Below the pieces are notes generated by a model that made no database searches, had not been told where the DNA came from, and worked only from the letters and a program-made list of their open reading frames with translations. A stretch of DNA of 64,000 nt from the NCBI GenBank assembly GCA_022825855.1, contig JAJDWB010000019.1, positions 124,001 through 188,000 of the forward strand, in the 5' to 3' direction. This DNA is from Dehalococcoidia bacterium (lineage in GTDB: Bacteria > Chloroflexota > Dehalococcoidia > Bin125). The position numbers and the translations under genes are program-made. Each line of letters begins with the position of its first letter. The first letter of the stretch is position 1. Positions 44,265 through 54,915 of the stretch are shown piece by piece.

Positions 44265-44687
44265 GTGGCCGACTATACGAAACCGATTCCCAGCCCGGAT
44301 CCGGTCTCACAGCCTTTCTGGGACGGTGCCAAAGAGGGGAAGCTGATGCTCCCCCGCTGCGACGACTGCAACCGGGTCCACTGGTACCCGCGAGTCATCT
44401 GCCCCTTCTGCCACTCGATGAACATCGAGTGGGTCGAGGCCACCGGCCGAGGCACCATCCACACCTTCGCCGTCCAGCACAACAAGGGCCTCGTCGCCCG
44501 CGGCTGGGGCGATGAGGTGCCCTACGTCACGGCCTACATCGACCTCGCCGAGGGCGACCGGATGCTGACCGTGCTCAAGGGCGTCGACCCCAACGACCCC
44601 GAGTCGATCCAGATCGGCGGCGCGGTCCAGATCGAGTTCGAGGAAGCCTCCGACGACGTCCACATCCCCTTCTGGCGGCCTGTCTAA
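44265..44687 (+). CDS. DUF35 OB-fold/zinc-ribbon acyl-CoA-binding protein
   Basis: 140-residue protein of the ChsH2/DUF35 type. A rubredoxin-like zinc ribbon has Cys32, Cys35, Cys46 and Cys49, followed by an OB-fold (GTIHTFAVQHNKG, then VPYVTAYIDLAEGDRML). Such proteins form complexes with thiolases or hydratases on acyl-CoA substrates. GTG at 44265 follows GAGGGGAG. The thiolase gene comes 42 bases later, so the two should form a functional complex. Confidence 0.9.
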   Translation: MADYTKPIPSPDPVSQPFWDGAKEGKLMLPRCDDCNRVHWYPRVICPFCHSMNIEWVEATGRGTIHTFAVQHNKGLVARGWGDEVPYVTAYIDLAEGDRMLTVLKGVDPNDPESIQIGGAVQIEFEEASDDVHIPFWRPV

Positions 44688-44729
44688 CCGCGCCGAGCGA
44701 CATCACTCTGAAACACACAGGAGAATCAC

Positions 44730-45998
44730 ATGCCTGGTGAAGCATCAAAGGCCGCCGCAATCATCGGCGCCGCCGAAGCCAACGACATCGGCTACCCCCA
44801 GACCCCCAAGTCCTCGCTCACCCTCCACATCGAGGCAATCAACAACGTCTGCGAGATGACCGGCATCCCCATCGCCGCCATCGACGGCATCTTCTCCGCC
44901 GGCTGGTCGCCGCAGATCGCCGAGTATCTCGGCCTGCATCCCAAGTACATCGACACCACCGCCGTCGGCGGCTGCTCCTTCGAGATGCACGTCCATCACG
45001 CGCTCGCTGCCATCCACGCCGGCGTCATCAACGTCGCCCTCGTCACCCACGGCGAGATGGGCTTCAGCCAGCGCTTCACGCAGGGCAAGGGCACCGGCCG
45101 TCCGGGCGGCGCGGGCGACCCCTGGGACCCGGGCACGCAGCACACCATGGCCTACGGACTGGGCGGCGCGCCGACCTCCTACTCGCATGCGCTCAATCGT
45201 CACATGGCCCGCTACGGCACGACGCAGGAAGACTTCGCCGAGATCGCCGTGGTCACCCGCGAATGGGCGACCCTCAACCCCCGCGCGGTCATGTACCGCA
45301 AGGCCGGCGAGGGCGACCTGCCCCCGCTCGAGAAGGGCGAATGGGGCGGCGGCAAGCGCGGTCACACCTTCGGCGGCCCGATCACCGTCGACACCGTGAT
45401 GAACTCGCGCCCCATTTCCTGGCCGATCAAGCTGCTTGACGTCTGCCTCGTCACCGACCACGGCGGCGCGGTGCTGATCACCGGCCCCGAGCTGGCCAGG
45501 ACCTCCAAGACCCCGCCGGTCTGGATCGCCGGCGCGGGCGAGTCAATCTCGCACTGGAACATGCTCGAGATGGGCGAGTTCACCAAGACCTCGGCCGGCC
45601 GCTCGGCGGCCGCGGCCTACAAGATGGCCGGAATGGGTCCCGAAGACATGGAAATGGCCATGATCTACGACTCGTTCACGGTCACCGCCGGGATCACGGC
45701 TGAGATGCTCGGCCTCGCCCCCGAGGGCGAAGGCTTCCGGCTCTGGAAGGACCGCCACGCGGCTCCGGGCGGACGCCTGCCGATCAACACCAACGGCGGC
45801 GGACTCAGCTTCAACCACTCCGGCATGTACGGCATGCAGCTCCTGGTCGAGGCCTACCGCCAGCTGTCCGGCACCGCCGAGGACGGCGGCTTCTCCGGAG
45901 ACCCCGGCAAGCAGACCAGCGCCCGAAGCTGCGTCGTCAACGGCACCGGCGGCTCCCTCAGCACCACCGGCACCCTCGTCCTCGTCTCCGACGACTAA
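44730..45998 (+). CDS. Thiolase family protein (SCP-x/lipid-transfer type)
   Basis: Acetyl-CoA acetyltransferase-like protein of 422 residues, of the SCP-x thiolase group that pairs with DUF35 proteins. Candidate active-site residues: Cys82 in VGGCSFEMHVHHA and the histidine in NTNGGGLSFNHSGMYG. The usual second-cysteine region near the C-terminus reads VNGTGGSLSTTGT, without cysteine in the GG motif, as in non-degradative SCP-x thiolases. At about residues 189-217 there is an extra segment (DLPPLEKGEWGGGKRG) absent from typical relatives, whose DNA looks like an intergenic repeat. AGGAGA precedes the ATG. Confidence 0.88.
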   Translation: MPGEASKAAAIIGAAEANDIGYPQTPKSSLTLHIEAINNVCEMTGIPIAAIDGIFSAGWSPQIAEYLGLHPKYIDTTAVGGCSFEMHVHHALAAIHAGVINVALVTHGEMGFSQRFTQGKGTGRPGGAGDPWDPGTQHTMAYGLGGAPTSYSHALNRHMARYGTTQEDFAEIAVVTREWATLNPRAVMYRKAGEGDLPPLEKGEWGGGKRGHTFGGPITVDTVMNSRPISWPIKLLDVCLVTDHGGAVLITGPELARTSKTPPVWIAGAGESISHWNMLEMGEFTKTSAGRSAAAAYKMAGMGPEDMEMAMIYDSFTVTAGITAEMLGLAPEGEGFRLWKDRHAAPGGRLPINTNGGGLSFNHSGMYGMQLLVEAYRQLSGTAEDGGFSGDPGKQTSARSCVVNGTGGSLSTTGTLVLVSDD

Positions 45999-46016
45999 GC
46001 TCTTCCCCTCCCTGCT

Positions 46017-46050
46017 CCCTCTCCCCGAGGGAGAGGGCTGGGGTAAGGGC
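46017..46050. repeat. Palindromic intergenic repeat, CCCTCTCCC type, copy 2
   Basis: CCCTCTCCC-CGA-GGGAGAGGG followed by CTGGGGTAAGGG, a second copy of the element at 35606-35640. It lies between the thiolase stop and the TPP riboswitch and may serve as the thiolase terminator. Confidence 0.75.
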
Positions 46051-46086
46051 CTACTGCCGTCCCGCTGTGTTAACCTGACCCACAAC

Positions 46087-46178
46087 CAAGCCGGGGTGGT
46101 CCACCGTCGAGGCGACGGGCACAGGGCCTGAGAACACACCCGCCGAACCTGATCCGGGTAATGCCGGCGCAGGGAGCG
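46087..46178 (+). ncRNA. TPP riboswitch (THI element)
   Basis: Conserved THI-box segments appear in order: GGGGTG near 46093, GGGCCTGAGA at about 46124-46133, ACACCC, and then GAACCTGATCCGGGTAATG with GCGCAGGGA. These form the thiamin-pyrophosphate aptamer. It lies 58 bases upstream of thiD, the first gene of the thiamin operon. A small CCCC/GGGG pairing at 46216-46228 could hide the ribosome site, suggesting translational control, but no classic terminator hairpin is obvious. Confidence 0.93.
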
Positions 46179-46235
46179 CAGCACACTTCAGGCCCGCCCC
46201 ACCGTCCGACCACCGCCCCTCAGCGGGGACTCGAG

Positions 46236-47048
46236 ATGCGCGTCGTCTGCTCCATCGCCGGATCCGACTCCTCCGCCGGCGCCGGCATCCAGGCCGACCT
46301 CAAAGCTACGTCGCAGTTCTACGCCTGCTACTGCGCAACCGTGATCACCGCCGTCACGGCTCAGAACACGCTCGGCGTGCAGGACGCCTACCAACTCCCG
46401 ACCGCCATCGTGCGTGCCCAGATCGAGTCCGTCTTCTCCGATCTCAACGTCCACGTCGTCAAGACCGGCATGCTTGGCGACTCTGAGATGATCGACACCG
46501 TCGCCGACGAGCTTGAAGCTCGCCGCCCCCCCAAGATCGTGGTCGACCCCGTGATGATCTCCAAGACCGGCTTCCCCTTGCTCGCCGACGAAGCGGTCGA
46601 AACCTTCAAGGCGCGCGTCGTCCCGCTGGCCACCTTGATCACGCCCAACACCCACGAGGCCGAGCGGCTGACCGGCATCCCGGTCGAGACGATCGCCGAC
46701 GCGAAGCACGCCGGACAGGCATTGCTCGATCTGGGCGCGTCCGCCGCGTTGGTCAAGGGCGGGCATCTCGCCGAGTCGCCGGGCACGGACGTCCTGGTCA
46801 CGCCCGACGAAACGCAGCTCATCGAACGCGAGTGGATCGAGACCAAACACACGCACGGCACGGGCTGCACCTACGCCTCCGCGATCGCCGCGCGGATGGC
46901 CTACTCGCGGGAGTGGCCGCTCTACGACTGCGTGGAGAGCGCCAAGTACTGGCTCACCGAGGCAATCCGCTACGGCATCGATCTGGGACACGGCGTCGGT
47001 CCGACGCAGCCCTTCTGGAACGGCGAGTGGGGCGGATTCAATGACTGA
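46236..47048 (+). CDS. thiD: Hydroxymethylpyrimidine/phosphomethylpyrimidine kinase
   Basis: Phosphorylates HMP and HMP-phosphate to HMP-PP for thiamin synthesis. The 270-residue protein opens VVCSIAGSDSSAGAGIQADLK, with TVITAVTAQNTLGV, DPVMISKTGFPLL, ITPNTHEAERLTG and the anion-hole HTHGTGCTYASAIAA. The ATG at 46236 follows GGGGA. It is the first gene after the TPP riboswitch and overlaps thiE by 8 bases. Confidence 0.96.
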   Translation: MRVVCSIAGSDSSAGAGIQADLKATSQFYACYCATVITAVTAQNTLGVQDAYQLPTAIVRAQIESVFSDLNVHVVKTGMLGDSEMIDTVADELEARRPPKIVVDPVMISKTGFPLLADEAVETFKARVVPLATLITPNTHEAERLTGIPVETIADAKHAGQALLDLGASAALVKGGHLAESPGTDVLVTPDETQLIEREWIETKHTHGTGCTYASAIAARMAYSREWPLYDCVESAKYWLTEAIRYGIDLGHGVGPTQPFWNGEWGGFND

Positions 47049-47679
47049 CATCGGCCGCTTGCACGTGATCACCGACGAGGTGCTGCAATCCAGGTTCACC
47101 CACGTCGAACTCGCCGCTGCCGCCTCAGCAGGCGGCGCAGACGTGATCCAGTACCGCGAGAAGCGCCCCACATCGACCAGCGAGATGATCCGCGTCGGCG
47201 ACCTGATGGGCGTCGCCTGCCGCGAGTTTGGCGCGACCTTGCTGGTCGACGACCGCGTCGATGTCGCCGCCGCCGTCGGCGCCGCCGCCGTCCACCTCGG
47301 CCGCGACGATCTGCCCTCCGAAGTGGCCCGACGAATCCTCGGCCCCGACGCCGTCATCGGCGGCACCGCCAACTCCGTTGAGGAGGCCGTCAGGGTCGCT
47401 AAACAGCCAATTGACTACCTCGGCGTCGGACCCGTCTTCGGCACCACCTCCAAGGGCAACCGCGCCGCCCCGATGCTGGGGCTCGAGCGATTCGCCGATA
47501 TCTGCGCCGCCGTCGACAAGCCCGTGATCGCCATCGGCAGCATCACCGTAGATCGCGTCGCCGATGTCCTCGCCGCCGGAGCCCACGGCGTCGCCGTCCT
47601 CTCCGCCGTCGTCTGCCAGGACGATCCGCGGGCTGCAACGAGAGCCTTCGCCGACCGGATCGCGCGGGTGCTCCCATGA
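47041..47679 (+). CDS. thiE: Thiamine-phosphate synthase
   Basis: Joins HMP-PP and thiazole phosphate to thiamin phosphate. The 212-residue TIM-barrel has DVIQYREKRPTS, LLVDDRVDVAAAVGAAAVHLGRDD, YLGVGPVFGTTSKGN and VIAIGSITVDRVADVLAAGAHGV. It overlaps both neighbours, so expression should be tightly coupled. A second, TenI-type homologue lies further down the operon. Confidence 0.95.
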   Translation: MTDIGRLHVITDEVLQSRFTHVELAAAASAGGADVIQYREKRPTSTSEMIRVGDLMGVACREFGATLLVDDRVDVAAAVGAAAVHLGRDDLPSEVARRILGPDAVIGGTANSVEEAVRVAKQPIDYLGVGPVFGTTSKGNRAAPMLGLERFADICAAVDKPVIAIGSITVDRVADVLAAGAHGVAVLSAVVCQDDPRAATRAFADRIARVLP

Positions 47680-48811
47680 CCGACATCGCAATCGTCGGCG
47701 CTGGCGTAATCGGTCTCTCCTGCGCATTCGAGCTGGCGCGGCGCGGCAGGTCGGTCACCGTGATCGAACGCGAGCAGCCCGGCTTCGGCGCGTCGACCGT
47801 CGCCGCCGGCATGCTCACGCCCTCGTTCGAGGTCGAGCTGACGCCCCAGTCGCTGGTCGAGCTGCAACTCGACAGCCTGCGCCGCTACTCGCAGTTCGTC
47901 CGCGAGATCGAGTCCGCCGGCGGACAGCCCTGCGGCTACCGCGACGAGGGCTCGCTCTGGGTCTCGCGACATCTCGACGACGAACTCGAACTCGATCACA
48001 TCCTTAAGATTCAGCAGGAACGCGGACTCCCCGCCCGCCGCCTGACCGGACGCGAGGTCCGCCGGATCGAGCCGCACGTCTCCCCCCGCGCCGTCGGCGG
48101 GCTGCTGGTCGAGTCCGACCACCAAGTCGACAGCCGCAAGCTCGTCCCCGCGCTCGTTGCCGCCTGCCGGTCGGTCGGCGTCGAGCTGCAGACACAGACA
48201 GCCGTCAAATCGGTCGAGCGAGCCCGCGGATCGCTGGAACTCACGCTGGAACACGCGGCTTCCGCCTCCACGCTGCGCGCCGGACAGGTCCTGCTGGCCG
48301 CAGGCGTCTGGCTGGAAGACGGCCTGATCACCCCGCTGCCCAGGATCGGCATGCGCCCAATCAAGGGTCAGATCGTCCATCTCCAGGGCGAACCGTTGGC
48401 CCGCCACGTGCTCCGCAACAGCGATGTCTACCTGGTCCCCCGCGACGGCGGCAAGCTGTTGATCGGCGCGACCGAGGAGGAGCAGGGCTTCGACATGAAC
48501 CCCACCGCCGGCGGCACGCTCGATCTGCTGCGCTTCGGCTTCGAGATCTTGCCCGGAATCTACGATCTCGATGTCGCCGAGATCGACGTCGGCCTGCGCC
48601 CCACCTTCCACGATCACATGCCGGTCCTCGGCCCGACCACGACCGACGGCATCTACATGGCCTCGGGCCACTACCGAGGCGGCGTCCTGCTCGCCGCCGC
48701 GACCGCCCACTGGATGGCCGAAGTGATGATCACTGGCGATGTGCCCGAGCGCCTTCAGCCGTTCAGCTTTGATCGCTTCCTCAACGAGCGCGCGCAGCAG
48801 GAGGCGGCCGG

Positions 48812-48815
<4 letters not shown>
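47676..48815 (+). CDS. thiO: Glycine oxidase ThiO-type FAD oxidoreductase, first copy
   Basis: D-amino-acid-oxidase-fold flavoprotein of 379 residues. In aerobic thiamin synthesis ThiO oxidises glycine to the imine used by ThiG, with H2O2 released. FAD turn IVGAGVIGLSCAFELARRG at the N-terminus, AGMLTPSFE, and the C-terminal LRPTFHDHMPVLGP and SGHYRGGVLLAAATA are characteristic. Four-base overlaps (ATGA) with thiE and with the next copy. Confidence 0.93.
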
Positions 48816-51050
<2,235 letters not shown>

Positions 51051-51093
51051 ACCACCGTGTGAAGCAGAACCTGACTGGAACAGGAGTGTGACC

Positions 51094-51732
51094 GTGACGG
51101 AATCATCGTTTGCCCAACGTCTCTGGGACGACAACCGCGACCTCGCGGATGCCTGCCTCGAGCATCCCTTCCTCGTCGGACTCGCCGACGGCAGCCTCTC
51201 CGAATCGCGCTACGGACTGTTCGCGCAGCAGGACCACTTCTACCTCGACGCTTACGCCCGCTCATACGCTTGGGGCGCGGTCCGCGCGCACGACTGGGGC
51301 ACCCGCCGTCAGTTCGGCTCGCTGCTCGCCGGCATCCTCACCGAAGGCACCCTGCACGAGCAGACGGCGCCCGAGCTGGGCGTCTCGCTCGAAGACGTGC
51401 AACCGCTCCCGGCCGCCCGCGAGTACACGGACTTCCTCCTCGCCACCGCCGCCACCGGCACGATCGGCGAACACCTCGCCGCGATGGCGCCGTGTGCCAA
51501 GCTCTACGGCTGGCTCGGCACCCGCCTCGCCGATCAGCCCTACGACGAGCGCTACGGATTCTGGATCGACATGTACTCCGGTCCCGGCTACCTGGAGAAG
51601 GTCGAGATCATCATGGACATGCTCGACCAGCACGGCGAGGAGTCGGCCGCCGAAGCGATCAAGTTCCGCACCGCGATGGAGCTCGAGTACCACTTCTTCG
51701 ACTCGGCCTGGGTGAACGGAGACTCGCAGTGA
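51094..51732 (+). CDS. tenA: TenA-family aminopyrimidine aminohydrolase (thiaminase II)
   Basis: Salvage enzyme releasing HMP from thiamin breakdown products. The 212-residue helical protein has QDHFYLDAYARSYAWG, the active-site cysteine region AAMAPCAKLYGWLG and the C-terminal glutamate in MELEYHFFDSAW. The GTG at 51094 is preferred over the GTG at 51088 because AGGAG at 51082-51086 is properly spaced only to the former. It ends overlapping thiY (GTGA). Confidence 0.93.
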   Translation: MTESSFAQRLWDDNRDLADACLEHPFLVGLADGSLSESRYGLFAQQDHFYLDAYARSYAWGAVRAHDWGTRRQFGSLLAGILTEGTLHEQTAPELGVSLEDVQPLPAAREYTDFLLATAATGTIGEHLAAMAPCAKLYGWLGTRLADQPYDERYGFWIDMYSGPGYLEKVEIIMDMLDQHGEESAAEAIKFRTAMELEYHFFDSAWVNGDSQ

Positions 51733-52751
51733 GCCGCGCTCGTATCGCCGCCGTCCTGATGGGAGGCCTGTTGCTCCTGCTCGGTACGTTCGCTGCCGCG
51801 TGCGGCGAGGACGAGCCCGACGTAATCCGGGTCCAACTCGACTGGACTCCGAACACCAACCACACGGGCGTCTACGTCGCGCTCGCGCAGGGATGGTACG
51901 AAGAAGAGGGCGTCGAGGTCGAGATCCTGCCCTACAGCGGCGCGAACAGCGACCTGCTCGTCGCCGAGGGCGTCGCCGATGTCGCGTTCTCGTTCGCCAC
52001 GACCGTGCCCTTCTCCCGCGCCGTGGGACTGGACGTGGTCAGCATCGCGGCCGTCCTGCAAAAGAGCCCGACCGAGATCGCCGTACTCGAAGACGGGCCG
52101 ATCAAGCGCCTGCGCGACCTCGACGGCGGGCTCTACGCCGGCTGGGGATTGCCCTACGAGCTGCCCCAGTGGCGCACCGTGATCCAGGCCGACGGCGGCG
52201 AGGGCACCGCCGACTTGGTCGTGCTCGACACCGGCGCTTACGATGCGTTGCTCGCCGGTCGCGTCCACGCCGTCGAGATCTTCGTCACCTGGGAGGGGCT
52301 CGACTGGGACCGGCAGGGCATCGAGTACCGCACCTGGCGTCACGCCGATTTCGGCGTCCCCGACCGTCCGGCCGTCCTGCTCGTCACCTCCGGCGAGGCG
52401 CTCGATGAGAAAGAGGACGCCCTGGTCCGCTTCATGCGCGCCACCCTGCGCGGCTACGAGTTCGCCGTCAAAGACCCCGCCGAGGCGGGCCGCCTGTTGA
52501 TCGAGACGGCCGGCGAAGACGCTTTCCCCGACCCCGAGCTGGTCTACGCATCGGCGAGCCTGCTGGCCGACGAGTACTACGTCGCCGCCGACGGCCGCTG
52601 GGGTTCGCAGACCCTCGCCCAGTGGTCCGCCTATCCCGGCTGGCTCTACGAGAACGGCCTGCTCGAGGACGAGAACGGCGATCCGCTGTCGTCTGAACCC
52701 GACTGGTCAGCCCACTTCGACACCGCGATCATCGAGGCGGCGCGAAAGTAG
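51729..52751 (+). CDS. thiY: HMP/formylaminopyrimidine ABC transporter, substrate-binding lipoprotein
   Basis: 340-residue NMT1/THI5-like binding protein. The signal peptide has a lipobox ending at Cys25 (TFAAAC). The mature part has VQLDWTPNTNHTGVYVALAQGWYEEEGVEV and the ligand loop AGWGLPYE, typical of ThiY-type proteins that bind the pyrimidine precursor. GTG start at 51729, overlapping tenA by 4 bases; 18 bases before the ATPase gene. Confidence 0.92.
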   Translation: MSRARIAAVLMGGLLLLLGTFAAACGEDEPDVIRVQLDWTPNTNHTGVYVALAQGWYEEEGVEVEILPYSGANSDLLVAEGVADVAFSFATTVPFSRAVGLDVVSIAAVLQKSPTEIAVLEDGPIKRLRDLDGGLYAGWGLPYELPQWRTVIQADGGEGTADLVVLDTGAYDALLAGRVHAVEIFVTWEGLDWDRQGIEYRTWRHADFGVPDRPAVLLVTSGEALDEKEDALVRFMRATLRGYEFAVKDPAEAGRLLIETAGEDAFPDPELVYASASLLADEYYVAADGRWGSQTLAQWSAYPGWLYENGLLEDENGDPLSSEPDWSAHFDTAIIEAARK

Positions 52752-52769
52752 CAAGAGCGGCGGGGACTG

Positions 52770-53537
52770 ATGCTGGAGGTTGAGGGCGTCGGCAAGCGCT
52801 ACGGCTCGGAGGAACGCGCCGTCGTCGCGCTCGAAGATGTCTCCCTCACCGTCGCCGACGGCGAGTTCGCTGCGCTCGTCGGTCCCTCGGGTTGCGGCAA
52901 GACGACGCTGCTCAACCTGATCGCCGGACTCGACGATGCCGACCAGGGCCGCATCGTCGTGGACGGCCAAACGCCCGCGCCAGAGGATCGACTGATGCGC
53001 TTCGGCTACATGCCGCAGCAGGACATGCTCTTCCCCTGGCGGACGGTGCTGGAGAACGTCTCGCTCGGACTCGAAGTGCAGGGCGTCCCCAAGCGCGAGG
53101 CCCGCGACCGCGCGGCCGAGCTGTTTCCGCAGTTCGGTCTCGGCGGATTCGAGCAGCGCCGGCCGCACGAACTCTCCGGCGGCATGCGCCAGCGCGCCAG
53201 CTTCCTCCGCACCTACCTGCTCGGCCGTCCCTTCTTGCTCCTCGACGAGCCCTTCGGCGCGCTCGATGCGATCACCCGTGCACAACTCCAGGGCTGGTTC
53301 GCCGAGACCTGGAATCGGATCGGCGGCTCCGCTCTGCTCGTCACCCACGATCCGCACGAGGCGGTCGCCCTCTCCGACCGCGTCTACGTGATGTCGCCCC
53401 GCCCCGGTCGGATCACCAACGTGCTCGAGGTCGACCTGCCGCGTCCCCGAACGGCCCGCGCCGCCGAGACCGAGGCGGCTCACCGTCTGATCGACGCCCT
53501 CAGGCACGAGACCGAGTCGGCAGGAGTGTCGGCGTGA
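52770..53537 (+). CDS. thiZ: HMP-precursor ABC transporter ATPase
   Basis: 255-residue ABC ATPase of the nitrate/taurine/ThiZ group. Walker A GPSGCGKTT, the Q-loop MPQQDMLFPWRT, ABC signature LSGGMRQRASFLRTYL, Walker B FLLLDEPFGALD and switch histidine THDPHEAVALSDR. It powers uptake of the thiamin pyrimidine with ThiY and ThiX. Confidence 0.93.
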   Translation: MLEVEGVGKRYGSEERAVVALEDVSLTVADGEFAALVGPSGCGKTTLLNLIAGLDDADQGRIVVDGQTPAPEDRLMRFGYMPQQDMLFPWRTVLENVSLGLEVQGVPKREARDRAAELFPQFGLGGFEQRRPHELSGGMRQRASFLRTYLLGRPFLLLDEPFGALDAITRAQLQGWFAETWNRIGGSALLVTHDPHEAVALSDRVYVMSPRPGRITNVLEVDLPRPRTARAAETEAAHRLIDALRHETESAGVSA

Positions 53538-54316
53538 ACGGCAGGCCGCTGCAGCGCGAGCTGATCGTCAGCGTGGCCGCGCCGATCGGCCTGGTCCTCG
53601 TCGTCCTGTTCGGCTGGCAAGCCTACGTCTGGCTCTCTGGCATCCGACCGCAAACGCTGCCTGGACCGATCCGCATCGTGCGCGAGAGCGTCGAGTCGGC
53701 CGGCGCGATCTGGGAACACTCGCTGGTCACCATGTCCGAGGTCGCCGCCGGCTTTGCGATCAGCATCGTCTGCGCCCTGGCGCTGGGACTGCTCCTGGAC
53801 ATGTCGGCCACCGTGCGGCGGGCCGTCTACCCCCTGATCGTCGCGTCGCAGGCGGTCCCGATTCCCGTCGTCGCGCCGCTGATGATCGTCTGGTTCGGCT
53901 TCGGCGTGACGCCCAAGATCATCGTGATCGGACTCTTCACCTTCGTCCCGATCGTCCTCGGCTTCGCCGCCGGACTCGCCGCGACCGAGCGTCCCACCAC
54001 CGATCTGATGCGCACCTTCGGCGCATCGCGCTGGCAGATGTACCGCTACGTCAAGATTCCTGCAGCCCTGCCCGACCTCTTCACCGGCCTGCGCATTGCC
54101 GCCATCTACGCCGTCCTCGGCGCGATCTTCGGCGAACTGGCCGGCGCAACCGACGGGCTGGGCATCTTCCTGGAACAGTCGCGGCTCTCGTTTCGCACTG
54201 ACCTCGTCTTCGGCGCAATCTTCGTGGTCACGATCATGAGTTACGCGCTGTTCCTTGCCGTGGTCTTGCTGGAGCGGCGGGTCATCCCCTGGCGATTCCA
54301 GAGGCGCGAGCCATGA
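53534..54316 (+). CDS. thiX: HMP-precursor ABC transporter permease
   Basis: 260-residue BPD-type permease with about six membrane segments. The EAA-type coupling loop is GASRWQMYRYVKIPAALPDLFTGLR. The GTG at 53534 overlaps thiZ by 4 bases, with AGGAG at 53522-53526. Works with ThiY and ThiZ. Confidence 0.92.
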   Translation: MNGRPLQRELIVSVAAPIGLVLVVLFGWQAYVWLSGIRPQTLPGPIRIVRESVESAGAIWEHSLVTMSEVAAGFAISIVCALALGLLLDMSATVRRAVYPLIVASQAVPIPVVAPLMIVWFGFGVTPKIIVIGLFTFVPIVLGFAAGLAATERPTTDLMRTFGASRWQMYRYVKIPAALPDLFTGLRIAAIYAVLGAIFGELAGATDGLGIFLEQSRLSFRTDLVFGAIFVVTIMSYALFLAVVLLERRVIPWRFQRREP

Positions 54317-54915
54317 TCCTCCATCGCCTGATGTTGATCGCCGACCAGCAGGGCACGGGCGGACGCCCGCTCCCCGACGTGGTCGTGCGGGCCGCCAACG
54401 GCGTCGGCGGCCGCCTCGTCGTCCAGTTCCGAGAGCGCGACCTGCGCGACGCGGAGCTGATCGCGGTCATCCGAGCCGTCCAACGCCGGATGCCGCCCTT
54501 GACCACCCTGATCGTCAACGACCGACCGCATGTCGCAACCGCGCTCCAGGTCGGCCTTCACTTGCCCGCGTCGTCCGACTCTCCCGCTCATCCGTACCCA
54601 CTGCTCGGCCGCTCTGTACATCACGGGCAAGAAGCGCTTCGGGCTCTGGACGACGGAGTCGATTACGCCATCGTGGGCACGATCTTCGAAACGGAGTCCC
54701 ATCCGGGACGGGCTGGTGCGGGACTGGCGCACCTGACGAACATGCGCGGGATCCTGGGCAACATCCCCTCCTACGCCATCGGCGGCATCGACGCCGAGCG
54801 AGCGCCACAGGCCATTGACGCGGGCGCTTGGGGCGTCGCGGTGCGGACAGCCATCCTCGGCGCAGACGATCCGGCCGAAGCCGCCTATCGGCTGCACGGT
54901 AGTCTGCCCGCATGA
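54313..54915 (+). CDS. tenI: TenI/ThiE-like protein (probable thiazole tautomerase)
   Basis: 200-residue TIM-barrel homologue of ThiE: VVQFRERDLRDAELIAVIRAVQ, GRSVHHGQEALRALDDGVDYAIVGTIFETESHPG and YAIGGIDAERAPQAIDAGAWGVAV. TenI proteins usually aromatise the thiazole made by ThiG and do not synthesise thiamin phosphate. A full ThiE earlier in the operon supports this. Overlaps both neighbours by 4 bases. Confidence 0.87.
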   Translation: MILHRLMLIADQQGTGGRPLPDVVVRAANGVGGRLVVQFRERDLRDAELIAVIRAVQRRMPPLTTLIVNDRPHVATALQVGLHLPASSDSPAHPYPLLGRSVHHGQEALRALDDGVDYAIVGTIFETESHPGRAGAGLAHLTNMRGILGNIPSYAIGGIDAERAPQAIDAGAWGVAVRTAILGADDPAEAAYRLHGSLPA

